Origin: Pseudorhodoferax sp965279475
GTDB lineage: Bacteria > Pseudomonadota > Gammaproteobacteria > Burkholderiales > Burkholderiaceae_C
Direction of reading: 5' to 3'
NCBI GenBank assembly: GCA_965279475.1
Contig: CBDIIA010000003.1
Span: forward strand, 2,604,001 to 2,668,000
DNA: 64,000 nucleotides
A program made the translations under genes and the position numbers. Below are positions 9,773 through 22,163 of this stretch, in pieces. Below the pieces are notes generated by a model. It was not told the origin of the DNA, made no database searches, and worked only from the letters and a program-made list of their open reading frames with translations. Each line of letters starts with the position of its first letter. Position 1 is the stretch's first letter.

Positions 9773-11821
9773 TCAGTTGAATTCAACAATCGGCTGGTCG
9801 ACCGACAGGCTCTCACCCTTCGTGGCCAGCACCTTGCCCACCACGCCGTCGGCCACCGCGAACAGCACGTTCTCCATCTTCATCGCCTCGATCACCGCCA
9901 CCCGTTCGCCGGCCTGCACCTTCTGGCCGACCTGCACCGCCACGTCGACCAGCAGGCCCGGCATCGGCGACAGCACGTAGCGGCTCATGTCCGGCGGTGC
10001 CTTGTACGGCATCAGCGTGTAGAGCTCGGCGGCGCGCGGCGACAGCACTAGCGCATCGAGCTGCGTGCCGTTGTGCGACACGCGGATCGCCAGCGGGTTC
10101 TTGCCCGGGCCGCGCTCGACCTGGGCCGAGAACGGCTGGTCGTTGCAGGTGCCGGCCAGGCGCACCGCACCCAGCCGCGACGGGCTGCACAGCCGGTAAC
10201 TGTGGGCGCCCACCTGCACCACGCTGGAGCCGGTGGCCCCCTCGAAGCCGGTGACCGTGACCGGGGTCGACTTGTGGTGCCCACCTTCGCCCAGGCTGAC
10301 CACGACGAAAGCCTCTCCCACTTCCAGCTCGTGGCCCTCCATCTGGCCGCTGATGCCGGTGGCGCGGCCGCGGTAGCGCCGGTGCACATAGGCCGCCAGC
10401 GCGATGAGGAAGGCCGGGTCGTCGTGCGGCACGTCCTCGGCGTGGAAGCCACGGCCATAGTTCTCGGCGATGAAGCCGGTGTTGAAGTCACCGGCCACGA
10501 ACTTCGGGTGCGCCAGCAGCGCCGCCTGGAACGGGATGTTGCTGCTGATGCCGCGGATGATGAAGCCGTTCAGTGCCTCGCGCATCTTGGCGATCGCATC
10601 CAGGCGGTCCCTGCCGTGCACGATCAGCTTGGCGATCATCGAGTCGTAGTACATCGGGATCTCGCCGCCGTCCTGCACGCCGGTATCCACGCGCACGCCC
10701 TGCAGGTGCTCCGTGTCGGAGGCGAACATCGTCTGCTTCGGCGGCGCAAAACGCACCAGCCGGCCGGTGCTGGGCAGGAAGTTGCGGAACGGATCCTCGG
10801 CGTTGATGCGGCATTCGATGGCCCAGCCGTCGCGCTTCACGTCGGCCTGCGTCAGCGGCAGCGGCTCGCCGGCCGCCACGCGGATCATCAGCTCGACCAG
10901 GTCCAGGCCGGTGATGCACTCGGTCACCGGGTGCTCCACCTGCAGCCGCGTGTTCATCTCGAGAAAGTAGAAGCTCTGGTCCTTGCCGACGACGAACTCG
11001 ACGGTGCCGGCGCTCTGGTATTTGACGGCCTTGGCCAGCGCCACTGCCTGCTCGCCCATCGCCTTGCGGGTCGCATCGCTGATGAACGGCGACGGCGCCT
11101 CCTCGATCACCTTCTGGTGGCGCCGCTGGATCGAGCATTCGCGCTCGTTCAGGTAGATCACATTGCCCTGCGCATCGCCCAGCACCTGGATCTCGATGTG
11201 GCGCGGCTCCTCGACGAACTTCTCGATGAACACGCGGTCGTCGCCGAAGCTGTTGCGCGCCTCGTTGCGGCACGAGGTGAAACCCTCGAACGCGTCCTTG
11301 TCGTTGAAGGCCACGCGCAGGCCCTTGCCGCCACCGCCGGCGCTGGCCTTGATCATCACCGGGTAGCCGATGTCCCGGGCGATCTCGACGGCACGCTCGG
11401 CCGTCTCGATGGCGTCGTTCCAGCCCGGGATGGTGTTGACCTTGGCCGCGTTGGCCAGTTTCTTCGATGCGATCTTGTCGCCCATCGCGGCGATGGAATA
11501 GTGCTTGGGTCCGATGAAGACGATGCCCTCTTCCTCGACGCGTTTCGAGAACGCCTCGTTCTCGCTCAGGAAACCGTAGCCCGGGTGCACCGCCTGGGCG
11601 CCGGTCTGCTTGCAGGCGGCGATGATCTTGTCGGCCAGCAGGTAACTCTCTCGGCTGGGCGCCGCGCCGATGTGCACAGCCTCGTCGGCCAGCTCGACGT
11701 GGCGGGCGTAGCGGTCGGCGTCGGAGTAGACGGCGACGGTCTTGATGCCCATCTTCTGCGCGGTCTTGATGACGCGGCAGGCGATCTCGCCGCGGTTGGC
11801 GATCAGAATTTTTTCAAACAT
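9773..11821 (-). CDS. pccA: propionyl-CoA carboxylase alpha subunit (biotin carboxylase and biotin carrier)
   Basis: A 682-residue subunit that carboxylates its own biotin using ATP and bicarbonate. The N-terminal biotin carboxylase (about 2-450) has KILIANRGEIA, the ATP-grasp loop GGGGKGLRV and EMNTRLQVEHPVTE. A linker domain follows. The C-terminal biotinyl domain has EAMKMEN with biotin acceptor K648. I chose the ATG preceded by GAGG at 8 bp; a GTG three codons upstream is also possible. Partner of PccB. The 163-bp gap to pccB contains an intergenic repeat with two hairpins. Substrate assignment (propionyl- versus other acyl-CoA) rests on the neighbouring methylmalonyl-CoA mutase and MeaB genes. 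Confidence 0.93.
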   Translation of the reverse strand: MFEKILIANRGEIACRVIKTAQKMGIKTVAVYSDADRYARHVELADEAVHIGAAPSRESYLLADKIIAACKQTGAQAVHPGYGFLSENEAFSKRVEEEGIVFIGPKHYSIAAMGDKIASKKLANAAKVNTIPGWNDAIETAERAVEIARDIGYPVMIKASAGGGGKGLRVAFNDKDAFEGFTSCRNEARNSFGDDRVFIEKFVEEPRHIEIQVLGDAQGNVIYLNERECSIQRRHQKVIEEAPSPFISDATRKAMGEQAVALAKAVKYQSAGTVEFVVGKDQSFYFLEMNTRLQVEHPVTECITGLDLVELMIRVAAGEPLPLTQADVKRDGWAIECRINAEDPFRNFLPSTGRLVRFAPPKQTMFASDTEHLQGVRVDTGVQDGGEIPMYYDSMIAKLIVHGRDRLDAIAKMREALNGFIIRGISSNIPFQAALLAHPKFVAGDFNTGFIAENYGRGFHAEDVPHDDPAFLIALAAYVHRRYRGRATGISGQMEGHELEVGEAFVVVSLGEGGHHKSTPVTVTGFEGATGSSVVQVGAHSYRLCSPSRLGAVRLAGTCNDQPFSAQVERGPGKNPLAIRVSHNGTQLDALVLSPRAAELYTLMPYKAPPDMSRYVLSPMPGLLVDVAVQVGQKVQAGERVAVIEAMKMENVLFAVADGVVGKVLATKGESLSVDQPIVEFN

Positions 11822-11890
11822 CACAAACACCTCGAAAGGAATGACAGCTTCTTGCCGAGACGCGGCAAGCGAAGCGAAGCCCGTTCGTGG

Positions 11891-11945
11891 AACACCGCGG
11901 AACCGGCTTCGCCGGGCCGCTGGTGTTGCCCCCTCGCAGGGGGGA
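11891..11945. repeat. two-hairpin intergenic element, copy 1
   Basis: The first hairpin has arms AACACC-GCGG-(AA)-CCGGC, loop TTC, then GCCGG-(G)-CCGC-(T)-GGTGTT. It is followed at once by a second C-rich/G-rich hairpin (CCCCCTCGCAGGGGG type). The same plan, with compensating base changes in the stems, recurs at 44771-44819. It sits between pccB and pccA and could affect mRNA stability or differential expression of the two subunits (inference). Confidence 0.7.
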
Positions 11946-11984
11946 TTCGGCTACACGAAGTGAGCAAGAAACGGGGGTGGGCAT

Positions 11985-13517
<1,533 letters not shown>

Positions 13518-13537
13518 GTAACTCCTTCGGGTCTGTT

Positions 13538-14569
13538 CTAGGTTTCTCTACCGGGTGTCTGCGCCGCCAGCAGAGCGCGTGCCGCGGTCGATGCGGCGAT
13601 GCGGCCTTCGGTCACGGCCGCCACCATGTCGGGCAACGCGGCGCGCACCTGCGGGTGCGCACGAAAGGCCTGTTTCAGTCCGACGTCGATGCGCTGCCAC
13701 ATCCAGGCCAGCGACTGCTGCCGGCGCCGCTCGGCCAGCCGGCCGTTGGCGGTCTGCAGCTGGCGGAACCGGCCCACGGCCTGCCAGAACGCATCGACGC
13801 CCTGGCCCAGCAAGGCACTGAGCTGCAGCACCTGCGGGCTCCACAGCGCATCGTCGTGCTGGCCGTGCTGCAGGTTGCCCTGCTGGCCCAGCAGCCGCAG
13901 CGACGACACGATCTGTGCCTGCGCGCGGGTCGCCGCGTCCTTGTCCAGGTCGGCCTTGTTGATCACCACCAGGTCGGCGATCTCCATCACACCCTTCTTG
14001 ATGGCCTGCAGGTCATCGCCGGCATTGGGCAGCTGCATCAGCACGAACATGTCGGTCATGCCGGCCACCGCGATCTCGCTCTGGCCCACGCCCACGGTCT
14101 CGACGATCACCACGTCGTAGCCCGCGGCCTCGCAAACCAGCATCGCCTCGCGCGTCTTCTCGGCCACGCCGCCCAGGGTGCCCGACGACGGGCTGGGCCG
14201 GATGTAGGCGCGCTCGTGCACCGACAGTTTTTCCATGCGCGTCTTGTCGCCGAGGATGGAGCCGCCGGAGATCGTCGACGACGGGTCGATGGTCAGCACC
14301 GCGACCCGGTGCCCCTGCTCGATCAGGTACAGGCCCAGTGCCTCGATGAAAGTCGACTTGCCGACACCCGGCACGCCGGAGATCCCCAGGCGGAACGAAC
14401 GGGCCGTGTGCGGCAGCAGCGTGGTCAGCAGGTCGTCGGCCTGCGCGCGGTGGTCGGCGCGGGTCGATTCGAGCAGCGTGATGGCCTTGGCGATGGCGCG
14501 GCGCTGCACCGGGCCCGCGCCGTGCAACAGGGCGTCGGCCCAGGGGATGGACGCGGGCATGCAGCTCAC
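13538..14569 (-). CDS. meaB: methylmalonyl-CoA mutase-associated GTPase MeaB
   Basis: A G3E-family P-loop GTPase that gates cobalamin loading and protects methylmalonyl-CoA mutase. Walker A is GVPGVGKST (65-73). Further motifs are LTIDPSS, DKTRM, VETVGVGQSE and the base-specificity motif NKAD. The GTG start used here overlaps the stop codon of the upstream toxin gene, so translation may be coupled to it. An ATG three codons downstream (base 14560) is the alternative start. The neighbour order mutase-meaB-pccB-pccA is the usual one, except that a toxin-antitoxin pair now separates meaB from the mutase gene. Confidence 0.93.
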   Translation of the reverse strand: MSCMPASIPWADALLHGAGPVQRRAIAKAITLLESTRADHRAQADDLLTTLLPHTARSFRLGISGVPGVGKSTFIEALGLYLIEQGHRVAVLTIDPSSTISGGSILGDKTRMEKLSVHERAYIRPSPSSGTLGGVAEKTREAMLVCEAAGYDVVIVETVGVGQSEIAVAGMTDMFVLMQLPNAGDDLQAIKKGVMEIADLVVINKADLDKDAATRAQAQIVSSLRLLGQQGNLQHGQHDDALWSPQVLQLSALLGQGVDAFWQAVGRFRQLQTANGRLAERRRQQSLAWMWQRIDVGLKQAFRAHPQVRAALPDMVAAVTEGRIAASTAARALLAAQTPGRET

Positions 14570-14982
14570 AGGATCTCGAAGGCGTGCCCGTTGGGCAGGC
14601 GGTAGCGAGAGAAGTCGCGCACGTCGACCGTCAAGATCGCCGTCACGCCGCTTTCATGCGCCAGCCAATAGAGCGACGCATCAGCGAGGTCCATCCGCGT
14701 GCGTGGCGCTTCTGTATAGCGCAGCATCCACCCCACCATGTCCAATACGGCGGGCGCATCGAAAGGGAACACCTGCGCGCCGCCCAGCCCCACCCACTTG
14801 AGCATTTCAAGCCGTTCCACGTCGCCCAGCATATGGCTGGCCTCGACGACGCAGGGCCAGGTCGTGTACAGGTTCAGCGGTCGGCTCGCATCCCCCAGCA
14901 ACGCTTGGTAGCGCTGGTGAAACGGATCCTCCTCGTCGAACAGGGAGATCAAAGGGCCGGCATCCAGCAACACCGGCGTCAT
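14566..14982 (-). CDS. VapC-like PIN-domain toxin
   Basis: A 138-residue PIN-domain protein, a putative ribonuclease. The acidic residues of the fold are visible: D7 in LLDAGPL, E47 in CVVEASHM, D98/D101 in RMDLADASLYW and D120 or D123 in LTVDVRDF. Length is normal for VapC. It overlaps the upstream antitoxin gene by 4 bp, and its stop codon overlaps the GTG start of meaB. The pair therefore lies inside the methylmalonyl-CoA operon and may share its transcript. RNA target unknown. Confidence 0.86.
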   Translation of the reverse strand: MTPVLLDAGPLISLFDEEDPFHQRYQALLGDASRPLNLYTTWPCVVEASHMLGDVERLEMLKWVGLGGAQVFPFDAPAVLDMVGWMLRYTEAPRTRMDLADASLYWLAHESGVTAILTVDVRDFSRYRLPNGHAFEIL

Positions 14983-15323
14983 GGCGTGGGCGGCTCCCGG
15001 CCCGCAGCCTTGGCCGCCAGATAGGCTGCATAGTCTTCCTGCTGCGCGGCGTACTGCGCGCGCAACTTCGCCCGCAATGGACCGCCGCCATCGCCAATGG
15101 ACGTTTTTTCCTCAACGCCACCAGCGGACTTGCGTGCGGCCTGCTCCACCCGATAAGGCGCGAACTCTTCCTTGACCTGGTGCAGCAAGGCGAGCGGATC
15201 CTTGCGGCCGAGGGAGCGTTCGACCGCATCGATGATGAACTGCGATTTGGTGATGCCCTTGCGTTTGGCGGCGAGCTCCAGCTCCCTCTCCATCAAGGGG
15301 TCCATGCGAACAGAAACGGCCAT
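14979..15323 (-). CDS. ribbon-helix-helix antitoxin partner of the PIN toxin
   Basis: A 114-residue protein. Residues 1-40 (AVSVRMDPLMERELELAAKR, GITKSQFIIDAVERSLG) look like a ribbon-helix-helix DNA-binding domain with its strand and two helices. The alanine-rich C-terminal half, ending QEDYAAYLAAKAAGREPP, is probably the toxin-binding tail. It directly precedes and overlaps the PIN toxin gene, the classic antitoxin-first order. A CGGTA-T-TACCG palindrome 20 bp upstream is a likely autoregulatory operator. Family assignment is by pattern; which RHH subgroup it belongs to is uncertain. Confidence 0.8.
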   Translation of the reverse strand: MAVSVRMDPLMERELELAAKRKGITKSQFIIDAVERSLGRKDPLALLHQVKEEFAPYRVEQAARKSAGGVEEKTSIGDGGGPLRAKLRAQYAAQQEDYAAYLAAKAAGREPPTP

Positions 15324-15342
15324 GGCAAACTCCAGTGAAATA

Positions 15343-15353
15343 CGGTATTACCG
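15343..15353. promoter_or_regulatory. candidate operator of the toxin-antitoxin pair
   Basis: The 11-bp inverted repeat CGGTATTACCG (arms CGGTA/TACCG) lies between the mutase stop codon and the antitoxin start. RHH antitoxins usually repress their own promoter through such short palindromes; that this one is used is inferred. Confidence 0.45.
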
Positions 15354-15355
15354 AA

Positions 15356-17524
<2,169 letters not shown>

Positions 17525-17536
17525 AACGTTGCAATC

Positions 17537-17544
17537 TTCGCAAA
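17537..17544. promoter_or_regulatory. half-matching ScfR-type site near the mutase start
   Basis: TTCGCAAA, one base away from the TTTGCAAA palindrome found at the regulator's own start, lies 13 bp upstream of the mutase ATG. It is a candidate secondary binding site in the divergent promoter region. Confidence 0.35.
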
Positions 17545-17595
17545 ATACGGAGCGCGCGACAACCTTTAAACTCAAAACACCGCCATTTCCCGGCT

Positions 17596-17617
17596 GCAAA
17601 TTTGCGAGGTTTGCAAA
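17596..17617. promoter_or_regulatory. paired palindromes at the start of the ScfR-type regulator
   Basis: GCAAATTTGC (17596-17605) and TTTGCAAA (17610-17617) flank the GAGG ribosome-binding sequence. The second lies between it and the ATG. RamB of Corynebacterium, a relative of the encoded regulator, recognises sites ending in TTTGCAAA. Autoregulation and control of the divergent mutase operon are inferred from position and motif. Confidence 0.6.
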
Positions 17618-17618
17618 G

Positions 17619-19067
17619 ATGAGCAAGGCTTACATGGGTGTGCGCCTGAAGACGCTGCGCGAACAGCAGGGCCTGACGCAGGCCGCGCTGGCCGCGTCGC
17701 TGAAGATCTCGCCCAGCTACCTGAACCAGATCGAGAACGACCAGCGCCCGTTGACGGTGGCCGTGCTGCTGCGCCTGCAGGCGGCCCACGGCGTCGATCT
17801 GCAGCTGTTCTCCGACGACCAGAGCGCCCGCCGCCTAAGCGAGCTGCAGGCCGTGTTCGCCGGTCGCTCCGATGTGGACACCGTTCCGCTGGCCGAGGCC
17901 AAGGTGGTGGCCTCGCAGCTGCCGGCGGTGGCCCACGTGCTGCTGCAACTGCACAAACGCACGCACGCGGCCGAGGACCGGCTGTCCTCCATCGTCGCTG
18001 GCGCCGATGGTGACCACCTCACCGCCGACGGCGCGCCGGCGTTGCAATCCCATGACGAGGTGCGCGAGTTCTTCTACGCACGCCACCACCACCTGGCCGT
18101 GCTCGACGAGCGCGCCGGGCAGCTGTACGACACGCTGACCGCCGACGCGCCGCCCGCCAGCGTCGGTGCGGGTGAACTGCTGGCCCGGCTGCAGCAGCGG
18201 CTGCAACAGCAGCACGGCATCCAGGTCCGGCAGGCCAAGGCCGACCGCAGCTCCGACCAGGCGCTGCGCAGCTACGACGCCGCCACCGGCAGCATCACAC
18301 TGGCCACCGACATGGACGCGGGGCAGCAGGCCTTCCAGCTCGGCGTGCAACTCGCCTTCCTGGAGATGGGCGCGCTGATCGACTCGTTCACCACCGCCGA
18401 TTCGTTCACCACCTCGCAGGCCCGCAGCCTGGCGCGGCTGGGTTTTGCCAACCACTTCGCCGGCGCGCTGGTGCTGCCCAACCGCCCCTTCCAGGACGCG
18501 GCCGAGGCGCTGCGCTACGACATCGATCTGCTCTGCGACCGCTTCGGCGTCGGCTTCGAGACCGTCGGCCACCGCCTGTCGACGATGCACCAGGCGCCGG
18601 GCCGCGGCATCCCGTTCTTCTTCGTGCGCGTGGACCGGGCGGGCAACGTGTCGAAGCGGCAGTCGACCGCTGACTTCCACTTCTCGCGCCATGGCGGCAC
18701 CTGCCCGCTGTGGAACGTGTACGAGGCGTTCTCGCACCCCGGCAAGATCCTGACGCAGCTCTCGCGCATGCCGGACGACCGCAGCTACCTGTGGATCGCG
18801 CGCACGGTGGAGCACCGCCGTGGCGGCTACGGTGCGCCCAAGCGCATCTTCGCGGTGGCGCTGGGCTGCGACGCGCGTTATGCCGACCGGCTGGTCTACG
18901 CCAAGGGCGTGAACCTGATCGACCCCGATGCCGCCACGCTGATCGGTGCCGGCTGCAAGGTCTGCGACCGTGCGGCCTGCGCGCAGCGCGCGTTTCCGCC
19001 GCTGGGCCGCACGCTGCAGATCGACGAGAACCAGCGCGGCTTTGCGCCGTACGCGTCGGGGATGTGA
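17619..19067 (+). CDS. ScfR/RamB/PrpR-type regulator of short-chain acyl metabolism
   Basis: A 482-residue transcription factor. The N-terminal HTH (about 8-62) contains REQQGLTQAALAASLKISPS. A middle M78/ImmA-like domain includes LGFANHFAGALVLPNRPF. The C-terminal short-chain-fatty-acid-regulator domain carries GGTCPLWN and the cysteine cluster GCKVCDRAACAQRAFPP. Mycobacterial PrpR, of the same architecture, senses acyl-CoA and holds an Fe-S cluster through such cysteines. It is divergent from the methylmalonyl-CoA mutase operon, so control of propionyl-CoA metabolism is very likely. The start MSKAYMGVRLK was preferred because GAGG lies 9 bp upstream; the frame stays open further upstream. 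Confidence 0.9.
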   Translation: MSKAYMGVRLKTLREQQGLTQAALAASLKISPSYLNQIENDQRPLTVAVLLRLQAAHGVDLQLFSDDQSARRLSELQAVFAGRSDVDTVPLAEAKVVASQLPAVAHVLLQLHKRTHAAEDRLSSIVAGADGDHLTADGAPALQSHDEVREFFYARHHHLAVLDERAGQLYDTLTADAPPASVGAGELLARLQQRLQQQHGIQVRQAKADRSSDQALRSYDAATGSITLATDMDAGQQAFQLGVQLAFLEMGALIDSFTTADSFTTSQARSLARLGFANHFAGALVLPNRPFQDAAEALRYDIDLLCDRFGVGFETVGHRLSTMHQAPGRGIPFFFVRVDRAGNVSKRQSTADFHFSRHGGTCPLWNVYEAFSHPGKILTQLSRMPDDRSYLWIARTVEHRRGGYGAPKRIFAVALGCDARYADRLVYAKGVNLIDPDAATLIGAGCKVCDRAACAQRAFPPLGRTLQIDENQRGFAPYASGM

Positions 19068-19162
19068 ACGTCCCGGCCGGTCCCCGCCAGGACGAGATGC
19101 GCATCGGCCAGATCGCGGCGGCGCCATGTCCGATCAGGGAAACCCCTCTTCTGTAATTATTG

Positions 19163-19178
19163 ATTCAGAATTCAGAAT
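19163..19178. promoter_or_regulatory. direct-repeat motif upstream of the GntR gene
   Basis: ATTCAGAATTCAGAAT contains two copies of TTCAGAA in an AT-rich stretch 34 bp before the gntR start. It could be part of the promoter or an autoregulatory operator. Nothing else stands out in the 145 bp between the two genes. Confidence 0.3.
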
Positions 19179-19212
19179 GCGGTGAAGCCTGCTTTTTCAA
19201 CGCATCCGAGAC

Positions 19213-19866
19213 ATGTCCGCCGTTCTACTCGCGCCGCGCGCCCTCTACGAAGACGTGGCCGAGCGCGTGCGCCAGCGCATCTTCAGCCGCGAGCTGCCCC
19301 CGGGCAGCTGGATCGACGAGATGAAGCTCGCAACCCAATACGGCATCAGCCGCACGCCGCTGCGCGAAGCCTTGAAAGTGCTGGCCAGCGAAGGCCTGGT
19401 CACGATGAAGGTGCGGCGCGGCGCCTACGTGACCGAGGTGTCCGAGGCCGATCTGACCCAGGTCTACCACCTGCTCGGCCTGCTGGAGAGCGACGCTGCC
19501 GCGGCCGTGGCACGCGAGGCGACCGAGGCCCAGCTGGCCGAACTCGAAGCGCTGCACCGCGAGCTCGAGGCCACCCAGGTGCCATCTCAGCCGCAGCCCG
19601 ACGGCCCCAGCTTTCTCGAGCTCAATCTGCGTTTCCACGCGCGGCTGCTGGCGATGGCCAACAACCGCTGGCGCGAGCAGATGGTGAACGACCTGCGCAA
19701 GGTGATGCAGCTGCAGGGCAGCAATTCGCTGCAGAAGGGCTGGCGCATCGCGCAGTCGCTGCAGGAGCACACCGCGCTGATGGACGCACTGCGCGCACGC
19801 GACCCCGAACTGGCGATGACCCGCATGCGCGACCACTTTCAGAGCGGCTTCGAAGCCGCGGTGTAG
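19213..19866 (+). CDS. GntR-family transcriptional regulator, FCD subfamily
   Basis: A 217-residue regulator. The winged-helix domain (about 8-75) has LYEDVAERVRQRIFSRELPP and the recognition helix region GISRTPLREALKVLASEGLV. The all-helical FCD effector domain (about 85-215) has ELNLRFHARLLAMANNRW and a later EHTALMDALRARDPE, which supply the usual metal-binding histidines. It opens a plus-strand cluster with a CoA transferase (17 bp downstream), a Bug protein and a lyase. It probably controls these genes in response to their acid substrate or a CoA ester (inference). Confidence 0.9.
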   Translation: MSAVLLAPRALYEDVAERVRQRIFSRELPPGSWIDEMKLATQYGISRTPLREALKVLASEGLVTMKVRRGAYVTEVSEADLTQVYHLLGLLESDAAAAVAREATEAQLAELEALHRELEATQVPSQPQPDGPSFLELNLRFHARLLAMANNRWREQMVNDLRKVMQLQGSNSLQKGWRIAQSLQEHTALMDALRARDPELAMTRMRDHFQSGFEAAV

Positions 19867-19883
19867 AAACCCCAAGGAACCTC

Positions 19884-21095
19884 ATGACATCACCCGGCGC
19901 GTCCAGCTACATGGACCCCAGCGAGCTGCCGCTGCGCGGCATCAAGGTGCTCGAACTCTCCCACATGATCATGGGCCCGGTCACCGGGCTGGTGCTGGCC
20001 GACCTGGGCGCCGAGGTGATCAAGGTCGAGCCGATCGCCGGCGACAACACGCGCCGGCTCAAGGGCTCGGGCAGCGGCTACTTCCCGGTGTTCAACCGCA
20101 ACAAGCAGAGCCTGGCGGTCGACCTCAAATCCGAGGAAGGCCAGGCCCTGGTGCGCCGGCTGGCACTCGAGGCCGACATGCTGCTCGAGAACTTCCGCGA
20201 CGACAGCCTGGCGCAGTACGGGCTCGACTACGCCTCCTTGTCGGGCGAGAACCCGCGCCTCATCTACATCTCGCTCAAGGGTTTCCTGTCGGGCCCGTAC
20301 AAGCAGCGCACCGCACTCGACGAGGTGGTGCAGATGATGGGCGGCACGGCCTACATCAACGGCGGCACCAACACGCCGCAGCGGGTGGCGCCGTCGGTCA
20401 ACGACATCCTGGGCGGCACCTTTGGCGTGGTCGGCGCGCTGGCGGCGCTGAACGACCGCCATGCCACCGGCCGCGGCCGGCACATCCGTTCGGGCCTGTT
20501 CGAGAACAACCTGCTGCTGGTGGCGCAGTTCATCGCCCAGCAGCAGCTGACCGGCGTGGCGCCGATCCCGCAAGGCACGCAGCGACGCCCGCCCTGGGGC
20601 GTCTACGACATCTTCGACACGCAGGACGGCCGGGTGTTTGTCGCCGTCACGGGCGACGCGCAATGGCAGAACTTCGCGCGCGACTTCCTGCCGCCCGAAT
20701 GGGCCACCGACCCGCGCCTGCGCACCGCGATCGACCGCGAGGCCGCGCGGCCCTGGCTGGTGCCCGGCGTCGCGGCGATCCTGAAGAACTGGAAGACGGC
20801 CGAGCTGTGTGCCGCGCTCGAAGCTGCCAACCTGTCCTATGGGCCCATCCGCGAGCCGCACCAGCTGCTCGACGACGAGCACCTGCTGCGCGGCGGCGCG
20901 CTGCTGCCGACGACCCTACCCGACGGCCGTGCCGTCTCGGGTGCTGCGCTGCCAATCGAATTCGACGGCCTGAAGGCCGGCAAACGCAGCGATCCGCCGC
21001 GGGTCGGCTCGCACACCCGGGCCATCCTCGAAGGCCTCGGCCTGGACGCGACCCGCATCGACGCGCTGCGCGCCGCCGGCACGATCGCCGACTGA
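19884..21095 (+). CDS. CaiB/BaiF family (class III) CoA transferase
   Basis: A 403-residue CoA transferase. Family motifs are GIKVLELSHMIMGPVTGLVL, DLGAEVIKVEP, FNRNKQSLAVDLKSEEGQ and LLENFRDDSLAQYGLDY. The position of the catalytic aspartate (formyl-CoA transferase D169) aligns by eye with glutamate in RSGLFENN, an unusual substitution. The ATG follows AAGGA by 5 bp. Together with the downstream lyase it suggests activation of an organic acid to its CoA ester followed by cleavage; the acid is not identifiable from sequence. Candidates include hydroxymethylglutarate- or citramalate-like acids. Confidence 0.88.
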   Translation: MTSPGASSYMDPSELPLRGIKVLELSHMIMGPVTGLVLADLGAEVIKVEPIAGDNTRRLKGSGSGYFPVFNRNKQSLAVDLKSEEGQALVRRLALEADMLLENFRDDSLAQYGLDYASLSGENPRLIYISLKGFLSGPYKQRTALDEVVQMMGGTAYINGGTNTPQRVAPSVNDILGGTFGVVGALAALNDRHATGRGRHIRSGLFENNLLLVAQFIAQQQLTGVAPIPQGTQRRPPWGVYDIFDTQDGRVFVAVTGDAQWQNFARDFLPPEWATDPRLRTAIDREAARPWLVPGVAAILKNWKTAELCAALEAANLSYGPIREPHQLLDDEHLLRGGALLPTTLPDGRAVSGAALPIEFDGLKAGKRSDPPRVGSHTRAILEGLGLDATRIDALRAAGTIAD

Positions 21096-21163
21096 CCCGC
21101 ACGACGCCTCCCTTTTCCCGTCCGATTTCAGTTCCAACAATCCATTCCACAGCAGGAGACAAG

Positions 21164-22135
21164 ATGATCCGCCGCCATTTCGCACGCCTCGCATTGGCCA
21201 CCGCCACCCTCGCCGTCTGCGGCACGGCGCTGGCGCAGAGTTACCCCAGCAAGCCGATCCGCATGATCATTCCGTCGACGCCCGGTGGCGGCACCGACTT
21301 CATCGGCCGCCTGCTCAGCACCAAGCTGACCGAGGTGAACGGCTGGTCGGTCGTGCCCGACAACCGGCCCGGCGCCGGTACGGCACTCGGCCTGGCCGAA
21401 GGCGCCAGGGCCAACCCCGCCGGCTACGACCTGGTGATCGGCCAGACCGACAACGTGACCCTGATCCCGCTGCTGATGAAGACGCAGTACGACCCGGTGA
21501 AGGACCTGCAGCCGGTCGCACTGACGGCGACCACGCCGATGATGATCGTCGTGCCCGAGAACTCGCCCTACAAGACGCTGGCCGACCTGATCCGCGCCGC
21601 CAAGGCTGCCCCCGGCACCATCAGCTACGGGACCTCGGGCACCGGCGGCGGGGCGCACATCAGCATGGAGCTGCTGCAGGGCGCGGCCGGTTTCAAGGCC
21701 CAGCACATCCCGTACAAGGGTTCGACGCCGGCGCTGGCCGACGTGATGGGTGGCCACCTGGGCTTCGCCGCCACGTCGATCTCGTCGGCCACCTCGCTGA
21801 TCCACGCCGGCAAGATGCGCGCGCTGGCCGTGACCTCGGCCAAGCGCAACCCCGCCGTGCCAGACGTGCCGACCGTCGCCGAGTTCGGCTACAAGGACTT
21901 CAATTTCGTGTCCTACTACGGCGTGCTGGCGCCGGCCGCCCTGCCCAAGGACGTGCTGCAACGTTTGAACACCGACTTCAACAAGATCCTGCAGCGCCCC
22001 GAAGTGCGCACCGCCCTGCTGGGCCAGGGCCTGGAACCCAGCCCGCAGTCGCCTGAAGAGTTCTCCGCGCTGATCAGGACCGACATCCAGAAGACCAAAG
22101 ACATCATTTCCAGCGCCGGAATCAAAGTCGAGTGA
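21164..22135 (+). CDS. TctC/Bug-type periplasmic solute-binding protein
   Basis: A 323-residue exported binding protein. A signal peptide (about residues 1-25, ending GTALAQ) precedes the mature start SYPSKPIRMIIPSTPGGGTD. Typical Bug motifs are PGAGTALG, the YGTSGTGGGAH loop, HIPYKGSTPALADVMGGH and a C-terminal SAGIKVE. An AGGAGA ribosome-binding site sits 5 bp upstream. No TctA or TctB permease gene is nearby, so it is an orphan binder, as is common in this lineage. From context it probably binds the carboxylic acid processed by the flanking CoA transferase and lyase. Confidence 0.92.
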   Translation: MIRRHFARLALATATLAVCGTALAQSYPSKPIRMIIPSTPGGGTDFIGRLLSTKLTEVNGWSVVPDNRPGAGTALGLAEGARANPAGYDLVIGQTDNVTLIPLLMKTQYDPVKDLQPVALTATTPMMIVVPENSPYKTLADLIRAAKAAPGTISYGTSGTGGGAHISMELLQGAAGFKAQHIPYKGSTPALADVMGGHLGFAATSISSATSLIHAGKMRALAVTSAKRNPAVPDVPTVAEFGYKDFNFVSYYGVLAPAALPKDVLQRLNTDFNKILQRPEVRTALLGQGLEPSPQSPEEFSALIRTDIQKTKDIISSAGIKVE

Positions 22136-22163
22136 TGATCCAGCACCGTTCCAAGGACACACG

